NCBI GenBank assembly: GCA_021234155.1
Contig: JAJEKV010000033.1
Span: forward strand, 13,893,422 to 13,957,421
Source: Isoetes taiwanensis
Lineage: Eukaryota; Streptophyta; Lycopodiopsida; Isoetales; Isoetaceae
Length of the DNA stretch: 64,000 bases
Direction of reading: 5' to 3'
A program made the translations under genes and the position numbers. The notes beneath the pieces are model-generated. The model had not been told where the DNA came from and ran no database searches. It saw only the letters and a list, made by a program, of their open reading frames with translations. The first letter of the stretch is position 1, and every line of letters starts with the position of its first letter. Shown here piece after piece: positions 48,372 to 61,800 of this stretch.

Positions 48372-48412
48372 ATGGAGTAGAATAGAATGGAATAGAGTTT
48401 TTATCATCCATG
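48372..48412 (-). mobile_element. Second ATTCT-tailed 3'-end fragment
   Basis: The minus strand reads TGGATGATAAAAACTCTATTC followed by degenerate TCTAT repeats: the same ending as the insertion at 12027-12118. A further AATAGAATAGAATAG run follows at 48414-48428. Confidence 0.55.
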
Positions 48413-48572
48413 AATAGAATAGAATAGAAGAAATAAAAAATTCATTGTCTTTAGCAAACCACACATTGAAGATAATAATCATATCAGTTCATTTTACAAA
48501 ATAATATTTTACACATGGTAAGCATTCCCACAAAAGGTCGATACAATTTATATTCATAATTTGAGTACATCA

Positions 48573-49393
48573 TCATAGGATCTCTGGTATTGATCTATCG
48601 TATTCATATGCAATGAACAATTCACCTCCAACACGCAGACTTCTTATAGCATAAAGCGTGATATATCTCTCATCAATTTTACGCCTAAAGAATTCTTCTT
48701 GATCTTTGTTTGCTTTGATAAAATTACAATTGCTAGCTTCAGGAATCTCGATGGAGCTGTTAATAAAAGCAGCAATATTTTCATGCAATTGAAGACGACC
48801 ATCAATGTATATGAAGTTTGTGTGGTCATTAGGCTTGGGAGTTGCTTGTGCATTGGAAATTAGGCCATAAGTAAGCATGCACCGCTAGTGCGTACTTAAT
48901 TTATGCCAAGTCTCTGAATTATATTCAGGACCTACATAGGGCATCAAAGGAAAAGTCATGCCATATTTGACTGTTGTATTTGTCATAATATATAACTCCA
49001 AGTTAGCACCAGGGACCCCACTATTTTTAATCTTATGTACTGCCTACCCCAATATATAAATTGCTCTTCATAAATAATTGGCTTGCCCCTAGGCGATGAA
49101 CTGAATTTCTTACGATCTTTGTCCGTAAAAGGCTGGAGCAAATGGACTAGCGAAGGTGGAATATTGTTTGTTTCTACATGATCTTGTACATTCCAATTTT
49201 TATGAGCATTGCCATACGCTCGAATCTTGGTTACGGCCATCGCACGACGAGTTCTATCACATAATCGAATACTCTTTGCGGAAGTTGATGGTTTTCTTTT
49301 TATAGGAATTTCTATGAGCACATTCATGGTGTCAAAATCATCTACTTCCAATGATAAGGTGGCCCCAAAATCTATATATTGCTTCAAGCTCAT
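48573..49393 (-). pseudogene. SET-domain-like gene relic
   Basis: Two minus-strand frames. The downstream one (48573-48878) contains GRLQLHENIAAFINSSIEIP, EASNCNFIKANK and YITLYAIRSLRVGGELFIAY, which resembles the C-terminal half of a SET methyltransferase domain (FINHS..PNC, then the A...I..GEEL..DY box). The linking stretch reads YGMTFPLMPYVGPEYNSETW, like the substrate part of SET, and is cut by a TAG at about 48886. The upstream frame (48983-49393) is basic and unrecognised. The canonical NHS/GEE residues are altered. Probably a decayed or element-borne SET gene. Confidence 0.45.
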
Positions 49394-49682
49394 ATTATTC
49401 TCAATTTCTTCCTCTTATGTTTGCACAAATCTTTGACTTGGATTAACATAGCTTTTTGCAATGTTTAGTTGATCTGAATCGATGCCCAGAGAACCAAGAT
49501 AATGGTAGGAGTTGAGCTTGACGACAGGGCCTCGTTCATTGCATCACGATGGAGAAGAGATACACAAGAATCTCTTTGACCAATTAATCAACAAGGTGCC
49601 TTATTGATGAGGCTGACAGAAGAAGCAAAGACCCTTGAAGAGGCGTCGGGACCTGTGATACAATGGCCCAGAGAATATTTAC

Positions 49683-49802
49683 GCGAAGAGATGAGTTTTT
49701 TTATTGTTTTTATCCTCTTACTGGGATGTTGTGGTTGGGTATGAGAAGAGATGAGTTTTTTTATTGTTTTTATCCTCTTACTGGGATGTTGTGGTTGGGT
49801 AT
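49683..49802. repeat. 60-bp perfect tandem duplication
   Basis: The stretch GAAGAGATGAGTTTTTTTAT...GTGGTTGGGT appears twice, exactly 60 bp apart (49684 and 49744). Identity is essentially complete, so it is recent. Confidence 0.95.
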
Positions 49803-49859
49803 GATTGTTCGAGTGCTTGTTGTCTTGAATATGTTTGAGCGCTAGATGTTTGAACTCGT

Positions 49860-50960
49860 TAGGACTGCACTGTTTGCACACTAAATACATTGAAAGATGC
49901 CATTGTTGAATATGTAAAATAGTTTGAATGCTCGTTCGCTTGCTTGCTTTCTTGTTGCGTATATTTCAACATTGAAAGACTATGTTGAGAGATGTTGAGA
50001 AAGGACTTTAACTGATTGTACCTACAAGCTCTGTGCCGAAATCATACCAAAAAGAATTCAAGGATTTCTCTAGAAGTATATTAGTCATATGCAATGAGCC
50101 TTTCTCCCAAATAGATTTATTCTTGATAATTATAATGTGGCCATGAAGGGTTTGCATTGGAACAAGATTTCAAAACAAATTTGTGTCCTATTGAAATTAG
50201 ATTTTAAGAGAACCTTTGATATTGTAAACTGGAATTTTCTAGACTTGGCTCTTCCTAAAAATTGGCTTTCATCCCAAGCTTCGAATGCTTATTCAAGGTC
50301 TTAACATAAAGGCTAATTAAGCTCGTAGGTGGTAATGCCATCCCAGTTCTCACAGACATCATCTGCAAATAAACAAACAAGTATAGGATAAGAAAGATGT
50401 AAAAGTTTAAATGTTAGAAAAATAATCATTGAATTCAGTGTTATGTTGAGCACATCCTTGAACTCAAAGCTGAACCATCTTCATATATTCAATAGCCTCA
50501 TCAAGCATAGAAGCCTTATCAATCTGAAACAAATGACAAGAGTGACATTCAAGCCTTTTATGCCCTTCTAAAGAAGAGTTAGGATTACAATGTTGGAATT
50601 AGATCCAAAGAATACTAGAATTACTTTGTTGGAATTAGTTATCAGTTCTAAAAATGGATTACCCTATCAGATAGATTGTGAACCTCTGCTGCCTTACTTC
50701 TTTTTGTACCTCCACGGCTGTTTGAAGATTTCTTCAGATCTACAGTTTTTTCTTCCATATCCTGGTTCAAAACAATTATAAGCACCTAAGAACATATGCA
50801 ATAAGCATCACCAAAAAATCACATAATACTTACGCCACTATATCACTAGAAACTTCCAATTTTTTCTTGCCCTTCCGGAGCAAAAGTTCTGGCTTAACCC
50901 AGCCCGCAAGAAACAAGGTAAACCTCTTCTCTGGTCTAAAGAATTTTATCAGGTTCAATA
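49860..50960. other. No recognisable gene
   Basis: Short frames only. TTGAGAGATGTTGAGA-type text near 49970-50000 is low complexity. Confidence 0.45.
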
Positions 50961-50962
50961 CT

Positions 50963-51068
50963 TCCGGATCTGATCAAATAACTTCCAAAAATTCCAAAAA
51001 TTGATTGATTCATTTCCGGATTTGATCAAATAACTTCCAAAAATTCCAAAAATTGATTGATTCATTAC
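50963..51068. repeat. 54-bp tandem duplication
   Basis: TTCCGGATYTGATCAAATAA followed by CTTCCAAAAATTCCAAAAATTG..TTCATT occurs twice in a row with one base difference. Confidence 0.9.
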
Positions 51069-52011
51069 CTGAGACACCCTTCTTCGATTACATTGATGCG
51101 TTATCGACCTTTTCTTGTTTTGATAAAGCGCGACCTCCGGATGAAGAGCTAAAAGAACAGGGAAAGGTTTCCTCCCAAAAAACCTCTTCCAAAATAGTAG
51201 TCATAACAATTAAATTTGGATGGTAACGAGTGGCGGCCACGGATTTGGCTTCGGATTTGATTTGTCAGTAGAAACCCAGGCTTCCAATTTTCAGAAACCT
51301 CACCGGGCTTCAAGAAGGAGACGCTCCCACGGAAGGGTTTCCAGTTTCTAACCCTAAACAGCCGTAAAAAACACTTACAAATCATTCTGCCGCATCCGCC
51401 AGTAGTAGCATGCCACGTGGCAGCGTTTAAAAACAAGAATGTAAGGGTGAGATTCCATTACGTGAACATTCTTTAATGACGTGGCATTAAAGTTCCTTAA
51501 TTTAAGTAGCAATTTCTACGGGGTGATTCCACATATGAAACATAAAAAATCCACGTAGGACACATTAAAGGATCAAGAAAGAAAAATAGAACAAAAAAAC
51601 AAAATAGAGATCCACGTGGCAATATTTGAGCAAGGGACACATATATTATTTTTAGGGCCAGCCAAATATTGGCTGTCCTTTAAAAAAAACTCATGGCAAC
51701 GCCACGTAAGTATTTTTAATTAACTTCCACTCAAGTGGAATAAATCACAACAACGACTTTTTGACATGGCAAAATTATATTGGGCAATTAATTAAAATTA
51801 AACATTTTAAAGTCCTAGTCGAATCTCACCCTAAGTAAAATTTTGGGTTGAACGACAGAGCTGCTATTGGCGGGCTGCTGCGACGTTTTTACATGCATTC
51901 TCAGGTTTTACTCTATATTCCGGCTCTTTTATCCTGCATTCCAAGAACTTACTTTGGATTATGAAGGTTTTTATTGGGCGCAGAATGATTCTAAGTGTTT
52001 CCACGTAACAG

Positions 52012-52082
52012 GAAAGGCAATCTAGTTGCCTTCTCTGCGTCGCCCTGTTTCCATGCCAGGGAAGGCAACTAGATTGCCTTTC
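52012..52082. repeat. Perfect 22-bp inverted repeat, 27-nt loop
   Basis: Arms 52012-52033 and 52061-52082 are exact reverse complements (left arm starts GAAAGGCAATCTAGTTGCCT). It lies about 0.8 kb upstream of the intact CCD copy 4. The size is that of a small foldback element or a miRNA-like hairpin; expression is unknown. Confidence 0.92.
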
Positions 52083-52860
52083 GTGTATACGGAATGGCGA
52101 ATTGAGAATAAAATAATGACAATAGAAAATGTGAACAATGGAAAATGAAAATGAAAACGATGAAAAATGAAAATAGAAGGATAACTTATGTTTGAGTAGA
52201 TTCAAGCCACGTATATAATAAAATGTTGAGGAACTACAATTACACTCATAGGATGACTATGTGGCATCACATGAGGTAGTCCAAAGGATATTTCTTGTAA
52301 TACAGACATGGGGTTGGAAATTGTAAATAGGGCATTACGACCACGTTTTCTATCAAGAGAATATTTAATGTGGCATGGGGGTTGGCCACTCGCATTTACA
52401 CCATGGATGAAAAAAACATAGAATGAATAACAAACATGTAGATTACATAGTTAATTTGCAACCTTTTAGGAAGTGATATGTTGCAATATGTATTCAGTAG
52501 AATAGCTGTGAAGGAAACACGGATGCTAAGATACAATGTGGACGGTTGGATAGTTGCGTACACGTTATCCAGATACTTTGGATAGAAGCACACTCTTGGA
52601 TGTAATTGCCATTAATCGAGTGGGAAACCGATTGGTTTGGCTTTTATCGTCCCAGGAGGCATAAAATTGACTATGGGGCTCCATTACAACGACAAAATTA
52701 CCCAAATGCCCAACGTTGGAAGTTGGAAGTTGACAGAAACCAAAAGGCTTTGGCCCCATTCCACATGCTTGTGAATGTGGCTACGCAATGTCTTTTTGAA
52801 CCATTAGTGGCTCATCAATCTATTTCAACAATGTTAGTCCGCTGACTATGGTTTCTATGC

Positions 52861-55800
52861 ATGTTCTCACATATTCAGGACTCCAGAATGCCTGGCCTCA
52901 GCACCAAGCTCGCTTCTTTGTTTTGTGACTCCATCGAATCTGCCATCATTTCCACCCTTCCCACCCATGAATCACCATTTCTTAAAGGAAATTTTGCACC
53001 TGTCCAAGAATCTGGACCTCTTCATATTCGTACTATTGGAGATCTGCCTGTAAGCTCTCATTTTTATTCTTTCTTTTTGGTTTTCTGATTTTTTCTTTAC
53101 TTGACAGTTCATCAAATTGCAGGATTGTCTGAATGGACAGCTGGTTTATGTTGGTCCTAATCCCAAATTTAGACCTGTTGCTGGCTACCAGTGGTAAGCT
53201 CTTTTGAAGTTTGTATTTCTCCCTTTTTTTTCTTTTCTTGCAATATCCAGTGCTAATTTGCATTTCATCTGCTTTACAGGATTGATGGAGATGGGTATAG
53301 GCCTGTTGTAATTCATCATTTTAGTTCTATATTTAATCTTATCTATAAAACTTTATTTATTAATATTCTTAATTGTTATTATTTTAGTATTGTATGCTTA
53401 GTACTCTTGTCTTCCTTTCTGCAATTGACTAAATATACATGGGATCCATGCTTTAAAATGAGCCTTATTAGTTGTCCCTTGAGGAAACTCATTAGCAATT
53501 AGCTGCATATCTAATATGTTAAATTACTGAATGAACTCCTGGAACAGGATGCTACATGGAGTGAGGATAAAGAATGGAAGAGGAACGTATGTTTCACGCT
53601 ATGTTAAGACTGCTAGGCTGTTACAAGAAGAACGTTATGGTGCATCTAAGTTCTTCAAGGTCTGCCACTTAATACTGTTTTGGATTATCTGTAGGAACAA
53701 AAAATTGTCTACATGAGAGGAACACTGGAATAATGTTATAGTGCAGTTATAGTCCTTTCTCATTCAATGTCATCCAATATATAGTGCAGATATAGGAAAT
53801 AAAAATTAGTCCTTGCTAGTGGTGACATTCAAGAGATACCATTTCTGACATGCCAAAGCACCAGTTGTTGATGCATATCCTTGAGCAATTCAGGATTTCA
53901 AATCATTGTTAAGAGACCATTAATGTGTCCGAAAGTCAGCTTCTTGTACGAATACGTTCCTGCTAAAAATGGGCTGCACATGAACTAACATCATCTCCAA
54001 GATTCGCTCTTACCTTTGACCTGTAGAAGAGATCATTTGGAAGCTTTGCTTCAAAAAGCTTCCAAATTCACAAAAAGAAATACGAGGGACCAAGATCTTT
54101 TTGGAAGATAATCTGGTATCTCGGGCAGACCCCAATAAGTTCTAATCTAGTAAGTCATTTCCTACAGGTTGGAGATATGAAAGGAGATTGGCAAGGTTTT
54201 CTTCTTATTTTAGTCTACTGCCTTCGTCTTTGCTTCAAGCTGTTGGATGGATCAAAAGGAATAGGAACTGGTCTGTTGATTGAAATCTTAATGAAAAATA
54301 TTTTATTTTAGGATTTATACTTATCAACCTATTTAACTTTAGGATAATATGCTTTCCAGGGAACACAGGATTGCTATATCATAACAGGAAACTTATGGCC
54401 CTACATGAAACAGACAAGCCTTGTGAGTACCCTAATTAAGTTATTGCTATGTATTTGCTTGCATAATTGCTAGGAAAACTAGAGGGAAGATTGTACTTAC
54501 TACTATCCTTTGACAGAAATAATTCTTAATGGTTAAGCACACATATGTGCTGACATGGCAGCCTATGTATTTATATAGGACTATGGTTTATAGTTTATAT
54601 TTATGTTCATGTATGCCCCTCGGTAGGTTAGGTGTCAACGTGCTGTGTTCTACATGTCACATATGTGACCATCTTCTGTAGCACCGAAGAAAAACAATCC
54701 AATCCATCATATTTCATTTTCTGAGTTGTCACTCCATCTCTCTTTCTGTCTCGTTTTCTTGTTCTTTGGTTCTAGCCTAGATTATAAGTTTTGTCATGGT
54801 ATCAGAGCCCAGGGTGGCTAAAACCAACCAGTGAGAGAAATTTGTCAGGATCGGAGGTGAATTCAGAAGTTGGCAACACTGTGCCGAAATTGGACATCTT
54901 CAACCAAAATTGCAAAATCGGCTAATTTTTTGTTACGTCATCCACAAATTGTATACTTTTGACCAAATTCGAAATTTTGTTGCACAAGGGTGCTGTTTTT
55001 TGCCGTCGTGCCGTTTTTGTGCCATTTTTGTGCTGGAAGCTTGCATAATTGGCCAATTTTGGCTTTGGGAGCAATTTTGTGAGAGATTTGTGACGTTTGA
55101 GCAATGTTGATGCAATTTCTGTGACATAAAATTTGTCTGGGTAATTCCCTTGGTTTGTCTTCTTTGTGCATCTCAAGCTCAGTAATCTCTCTGTCAGTGC
55201 TCTTTGGTAAGTTGTAATACCTTCAGGGATGGATTCTACCAAATTTAGCAATCCAAATGCTATCTTGAAGGGAGATAATTATTATCAGTGGATCGACGTG
55301 TTTGAAGGTTATCTCCTCATGCATTATTTGGATGGACTTGTTGATGGCTCTCTTTATATAAAGGATGCGGATTTTCGTCAAAAAATAAGAAAGGCTTGGG
55401 CCTCTTGAAAGTTCTTGTATCACCAAAAGTTCAATGCCATATCAGGGGGTTGTAAATTATTGTCTGAAGCACTAGATTAGCTGAAAAGGGTATACGCTCG
55501 AGATACAGACTCTAGAGCCTAGAGATGAGTTACACTCTTTGCGCTTGGACAATTGTGAGGATATGCTTGACTATATTTCCAAGGCCAAAGAGATTAAAAG
55601 CAAATTAGATGATATGAAACAGCAAGTACCGGATGGGGAGGTAATTTTCGCATTGCTTCGTGGTTTTTCTATAGACTATCAGCCTTTTATGCTTGCATTA
55701 GGTGCAAGAGATAGTCCAATTAAGCTGAAAGACTTGCCTAATCTCCCCCTTCAGACTGAATTGGAGTTGAAAAGGCGGTCAGATCAAAATGCGTTCTTTT

Positions 55801-58800
55801 CCAAATATAATCCCAAGAAGCACACTGATAGGTTCTCTCGAAATAAATCCTCCGAGTCTTCAGGTAGTAATTCTAATCGGGGGAGCAGGAGCAAGAAAGG
55901 TTCAAGCAGATATCCTGTAGATATTGTCATGAGAAAGGGCATTGGATTAGTGATTGCCCAAAGCGCTTAAAGAAAGAAGCCAAAGCTGCTACAGCAAGTA
56001 AAGATCAGCCCGCACATGATCGTAAGGAGCGATCTAATTTCGTTGCTGCTGAATTTGAACCAGAAAGTATTCATATTGAATGCTTATTCAAAGCTTCAGA
56101 GATGTTTTTGGGCAGATCTGATAGTGATCCGTGGTACCTTGATTTCGGTGCCACTTCGCACATGATAGGAAAAAGAAAGTATTTTTCTAAACTACATCAA
56201 ATGGATGGTGGTCGAGTCAAATTTGCTGATAATTTCAGCTATCAGATTCAAGAGAAGGGCGAAATCACATTTTCTACTCAAGAAAGTGGCATAAAGTATG
56301 TTAAAGATGTTATTTACATTCCTGGACTTGAAGAAAATTTGTTGTCTTTTTCTAAGGTTGATAACAATGGCTTGTATGCTATATTTGGACAAGGAGCTCC
56401 TACGCGCCCTGCCGTTCCCGACTCTGACATTGTTGCTTGCGACATTTTCCAAAATGGTTTGTATAAATTTTGTGCTTCTGTTGTAGAGCAGAAAGGCTTG
56501 TTTGCTACTACTGCTATTAGCATGTCTTCGGATGAACTATGGCACGCTCGTTATGGTCATTTGAGTTGTCAATCTCTTTGTGTAATGCATGGAAAAAAGA
56601 TGGTTGTTGGGCTGTCTGTTGTACATACTCATAAACTGCAATGTGATGCTTGCAATCTTGGAAAGCAATTGGATGCATCTTTCCTCAAGGAGGCTGTGAA
56701 GAAAACAAATGATATCTTGCAGCTCGTGCATAGTGATGTATGTGAAATCAGGGTTCCTTCTTTGAGTGGAGCACGCTACTTTTGTACATTTATTGATGAT
56801 CATTCTGGGATGACATGGGTGTACCCTTTGCATTACAAATCCAATGTACTCTCTAAGTTTAAGGAGTTTAGGATTATGGTTGAAAAACAAACCGGAAAGT
56901 TGATTAAGGCATTGAGGTCCGACAATGGTGGTGAGTACAAGAACCATTCTTTTGACGCCTATCTTCGAGATTCTGGCATTGTTCGCGAGTTGAGTGCTCC
57001 ATATTGTTCGCCACAAAATGGTGTAGTTGAACGCAAAAATCTTGCTCTCATGAATTTGGCAAGAAGCATGCTCGCTTATAAACGCTTGCCACTCACTTTG
57101 GGGTGAAGCAGTTAAAACAGCAGCCTATCTTTTGAATAGAGCTCCCACAAAAATTGTGAAAGGCCAAACACCTTTCGAGGTGTTCTATGGTACAAAACCT
57201 GATGTCTCGCATTTGAAAATCTTTGGCTATCCTACTTTTGTGCATCCTCATTCAAAATTGAAGAAACTTGGTGATCGGGCAGTCAAATGCATTTTTATTG
57301 GGTATGATGATGGATATAAAGCTTACAAATTCTCTAATCCAGCCACTAAGAAGCCAGTGATCAGTCTTGATGCAAAATTCGTGGAGGATGGCTACTATGA
57401 TGCTTTCGAGCATGATGTTGGAGTGCTCTTTGATATTCATTCTTTGCTTGATTTTGATATTCAGAAGAATGCAAGTCACGGTGCTTTAGCTGCTGCTGTT
57501 CCGACCAGCCCTTGTGATCATAGTGATGATGACGAAAAATGATCTGTATTTTGCTGCCTTGTCTGATATTCATGCTACCAATCAGCCTGTTAGTAGTTCT
57601 AGGACTGCTCCAGCCCCATCTCCTACTGAAAATCATGATGATGTTGTGCCTCTTAGGCGATCTAAGCGGCTTAAGGCCCTATCTGATGCACAACCAAGTG
57701 TTACGCAGACTTGTAATTTTGCTTTGATGGCAAAGATCTATGAAGATCATACGCCTTCTAGTTTTGCTAAAGCCCTCACCAATCCAGATTGGGTCTCTGC
57801 GATGCATTTTTATTGGGTATGATGATGGATATAAAGCTTACAAATTCTCTAACCCAGCCACTAAGAAGCCAGTGATCAGTCTTGATGCAAAATTCGTGGA
57901 GGATGGCTACTATGGTGCTTTCGAGCATGATGTTGGAGTGCTCTTTGATATTCATTCTTTGCTTGACTTTGATATTCAGAAGAATGCAGGTCACGGTGCT
58001 TTAGCTGCTGTTGTTCCGACCAGCCCTTGTGATCATAGTGATGATGACGAAAATGATCCGTATTTTGCTGCCTTGTCTGATATTCATGCTACCAATCAGC
58101 CTGCTAGTAGTTCTAGGACTGCTCCAGCCCCATCTCCTACTGAAAATCATGATGATGTTGTGCCTCTTAGGCGATCTAAGCGGCTTAAGGCCCTATCTGA
58201 TGCACAACCAAGTGTTACGCAGACTTGTAATTTTGCTTTGATGGCAAAGATCTATGAAGATCATACGCCTTCTAGTTTTGCTAAAGCCCTCACCAATCCA
58301 GATTGGGTGTCTGCGATGCAACATGAATATGATCTGCTCATTAAGAATGAGACTTGGGATCTCGTTCCTCTTCCTAAAGGGAAGAAAGCGATTGGCTCAA
58401 AATGGATCTTTAAAGAAAAATACAATGTAGATGGCTCTCTCAGAAATGGCATTGATTACGATGAAGTCTTTGCTCCATTTGCAAGATTGTAACCATGCGC
58501 GCCATTTTTGCCTTAGCAGCTAGTAAGGGTTGGCCCGTATATCAAATGGACTTCCAAAGTGCCTTCTTGAATGGAGACCTGTCCGATGAAGTTTATATGC
58601 AGCAGCCAGAAGGTTTTGTCTCGGACGGCCAAGGGCAATTAGTTTGTAAATTGAAGAAGAGTCTCTACGGCCTTAAACAAGCACCTCGGTGCTGGTACCA
58701 TAAGATAGATTCTTCTCTTAAAGCACATGGCTATTCTTTTTCCACAACAAATCCCAATTCATATTTTAAAACCAAAGGTACATCTCTCTGCATTGTTGTG

Positions 58801-61800
58801 TTGTACTTTGATGATTTGCTGCTTACAGGAGATGCCCATGATCTTATTGATCAATTGCGCACTTCGCTTATACATGAATTTGCTATGACAAACTTAGGTC
58901 TGTTCCATTACTTTCTTGAGATTGAAATTTGGCAAACTCATGATGGCATCACTTTGTCTCAAGGTAAGTACGTCCAAGATCTTCTTACAAAATTTCACAC
59001 GACAGATTGCAAGATTGCCAAACAATCCGTGGAGCCTGGTTTGAAGTTATCCACCTATGATGAGTCTCCTCAGGTAGATGCTACTTTGTATCGCTCACTT
59101 GTTGGTGGACTGATTTACCTTACAGTCAATAAACTGGAGATCTCTTTTGCGGTGGGCGTGTTGAGCCGTTTTATGGCCTGTTCAAAACAGAGCCATTGGC
59201 AAGCAGCAAAAAGAGTGCTCGCTTATCTAAAAGGTACTCTTAATGAGGGCCTCTGCGATATACGTGATCCGTCACCTGCTTTACATGGTTTTGTAGATGC
59301 TAATCATTCTGGTTGTCTTGATACGCAACGCAGCACCACAGGTTTTGTGTTTGGACTTGGTAAGAACATCATTACTTGGCTCAGCAAGTGTCAGCCCTCA
59401 ATCTCTCTACTAGCATGGAGAAGGAGTATAAAGCCTTAGCAATTACTGCTGCTGAAGCCATTTGGTTAGCCAAACTTTTTGCAGAATTAGGCTTTGACAC
59501 CAGCACTATTCCACTCTATTATAACAACCAAAGCTCTTTGCAACTTGCTAATAATGTTGTGTTTCATGCTCGCAGTAAACACATTGAAACACATTATCAT
59601 TTTGTGTGAGAGAAGGTCCTTGATGGTTAGCTTGATCTTCATCACGTTCCAACCACAGATCAATTGGCAGCCTATGTATTTATATAGGACCATGGTTTAT
59701 AGTTTATATTTATGTTCAAATATGCCCTAGGTAGGTTAGGTGTCAACATGCTGTGCTCTACACATCACATATGTGACCATCTTCTGTAGCATCGAAGAAA
59801 AACAATCCAATCCATCATATTTCATTTTCTAAGTTTTCGCTTTGTCTCTTTTTCTCCCTTGTTTTCTTGTTGTTTGGTTCTAGTCTAGATCAGAAGTTTT
59901 GTCGTCGTTGTCCAAACTAATCATTTTGTGGTTCTTCTAGATGTGATTCAAATATCTGAGGATGGTAATTTTGAAACAGTCAGTCGCCTAGACTATGACA
60001 AGAGCTTGGTGCATTCATTTACTGCCCATCCTAAGGTTGATCCTATCACTGGTAAGAATTGCTTTGTATTCAGATGAAGCATATGACAATGCAAGTAAAG
60101 AGCATTTTAGAATGGTAAATTTGAGTGCAGGCGAGTTATTCTTTTTTGGCTACCACTTACGACTTCCATCGGCCACTTATCGAGTTGTGTCAAAGGAAGG
60201 AGTTATTAGGGCTCCAGTTTCTATAAGACTGTCAAATGCTGTGGTTATGCATGACTTTGCAATAACAGAAAACTATGCAATCTTTATGGATCTTCCTATG
60301 ATTCTACGTGAAGCGGTACTATGATAAGTGCTTGATTTGAAACCCAATATGTTTCAGTTGATGAATGATCAAAATTGTCTTGGCAGAATCTCTTGCAGAG
60401 GAAACCTTTGTTTACATTTGATCCAAGTAAAAGCGCACGTTTTGGAGTATTGCCTCGTTATGCTACCAGTGATTATGCCATTCGCTGGTTTGATCTCCCT
60501 TCATGCTACATCTTTCACACAGGTGAATCAAGTGAATTATGGGATGATAAACTAGAATTTTCATTTGTTTCCATTCTGGTAGTCAGTCCGGAGTCTAAAG
60601 AACTATAGAGAGGAACAAGTTGCATAAGAGAAAAATTGTCACATTAATTGAGTACACGACGTAAAAGAAATTACAACTAAGCTACTTATTTGTATTAGAA
60701 TAACTACTTCAGTACCACGACTTCAGAACAAAAGCCTTTATGGAATGGTACTTCTAAAACTCCCCAGTAGAAGATAATATTATGTCTTCAATCAAGCTAT
60801 TGCATGGGATTCCAGAAGCATGCCAGTCTTGAAGGTCCTCAAGCACAATTCTTATGAAGTACGTAGAGAGATTTTATATGGAAGACCATTCTAACAATGA
60901 ACTCGATGTATTCAGCAAATGCGTGGGAGGATGGTGATGAAGTTGTTCTACTTGCATGTCGAATGCCTGAATCCAACTTTGATCTTGACATGGTCATGGA
61001 AAGAAAGAAGGGTTTTGCTGGTGAATTGTAAGTACACACATTATGTACATACATCAACCTCAAGTATTCTCCCTCCATTCACCAATTGGTCAAATGTTTT
61101 AGGTACGAGTTTCGATTCAATTTAAGAAGTGGAGGTGCATCACAAAAACAACTATCTCCATGCCACGTAGAGTTCCCATGCATTAATCAGAGATACCTGG
61201 GAAGGTTAGTAATCTTGCTTAATTCTCATATAAATCGAATTAAATGTACAATTTAACGTACGACAGAGCAAGTTAACAGTTTGATGCCTCAAATGGGTAT
61301 ATCATGTTCAGTGCTTCAATAGAAAAGATGAAAACAATATGGAAGTCCATTGTGGATAAATAGACGGGTACTACGAGGATCATGCATCTCAGTTCTAATG
61401 GACTTTGATTTCATAGGAAGCAACGTTATATCTACACTTGTCTCTTTGACGAGCCTTTCAAAAGCAGAGGACTGGCCAAGTTTGATCTTCAGAAGGGCCA
61501 TGAAAGTTTAATGCCAAGTAAATTCTTATATGGACCTAACCGATATGGATCTGAGCCAGTATTCATTCCAAAATCCCAGGCAAAGGATATAGATGAGGAC
61601 GACGGATACTTGATCTCTTTTGTTCACGATGAAATGTTAGGGTAAGGAACATGATATATTCCACCTTTTCACCATTTTATATGTTTGCTAAGCGATTTGT
61701 AAGTCTTGCAGCAAATCAGAAGTGGTGGTGGTTGACGCCAAAACCATGAATTATACTCCTGTAGCAGTTATTTCTCTTCCTTTCCGAGTTCCATATGGCT

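Larger units (their letters stand above)
54556..59904 (+). mobile_element. Ty1/copia LTR retrotransposon in intron 6 of CCD copy 4
   Basis: Same strand as the host gene. Two LTRs of about 240 bp (54556-54796 and 59665-59904) are roughly 90% identical by eye. The primer binding site TGGTATCAGAGC follows the 5' LTR directly. Domain order is gag, protease, integrase, reverse transcriptase, RNase H, which defines copia. No matching 5-bp target duplication and no polypurine tract are seen; the RNase H end (HVPTTDQLA) runs straight into the 3' LTR, so the 3' internal end has been deleted. Coding capacity is broken by stops, frameshifts and a 515-bp internal duplication, so the element is defective. 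Confidence 0.92.
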
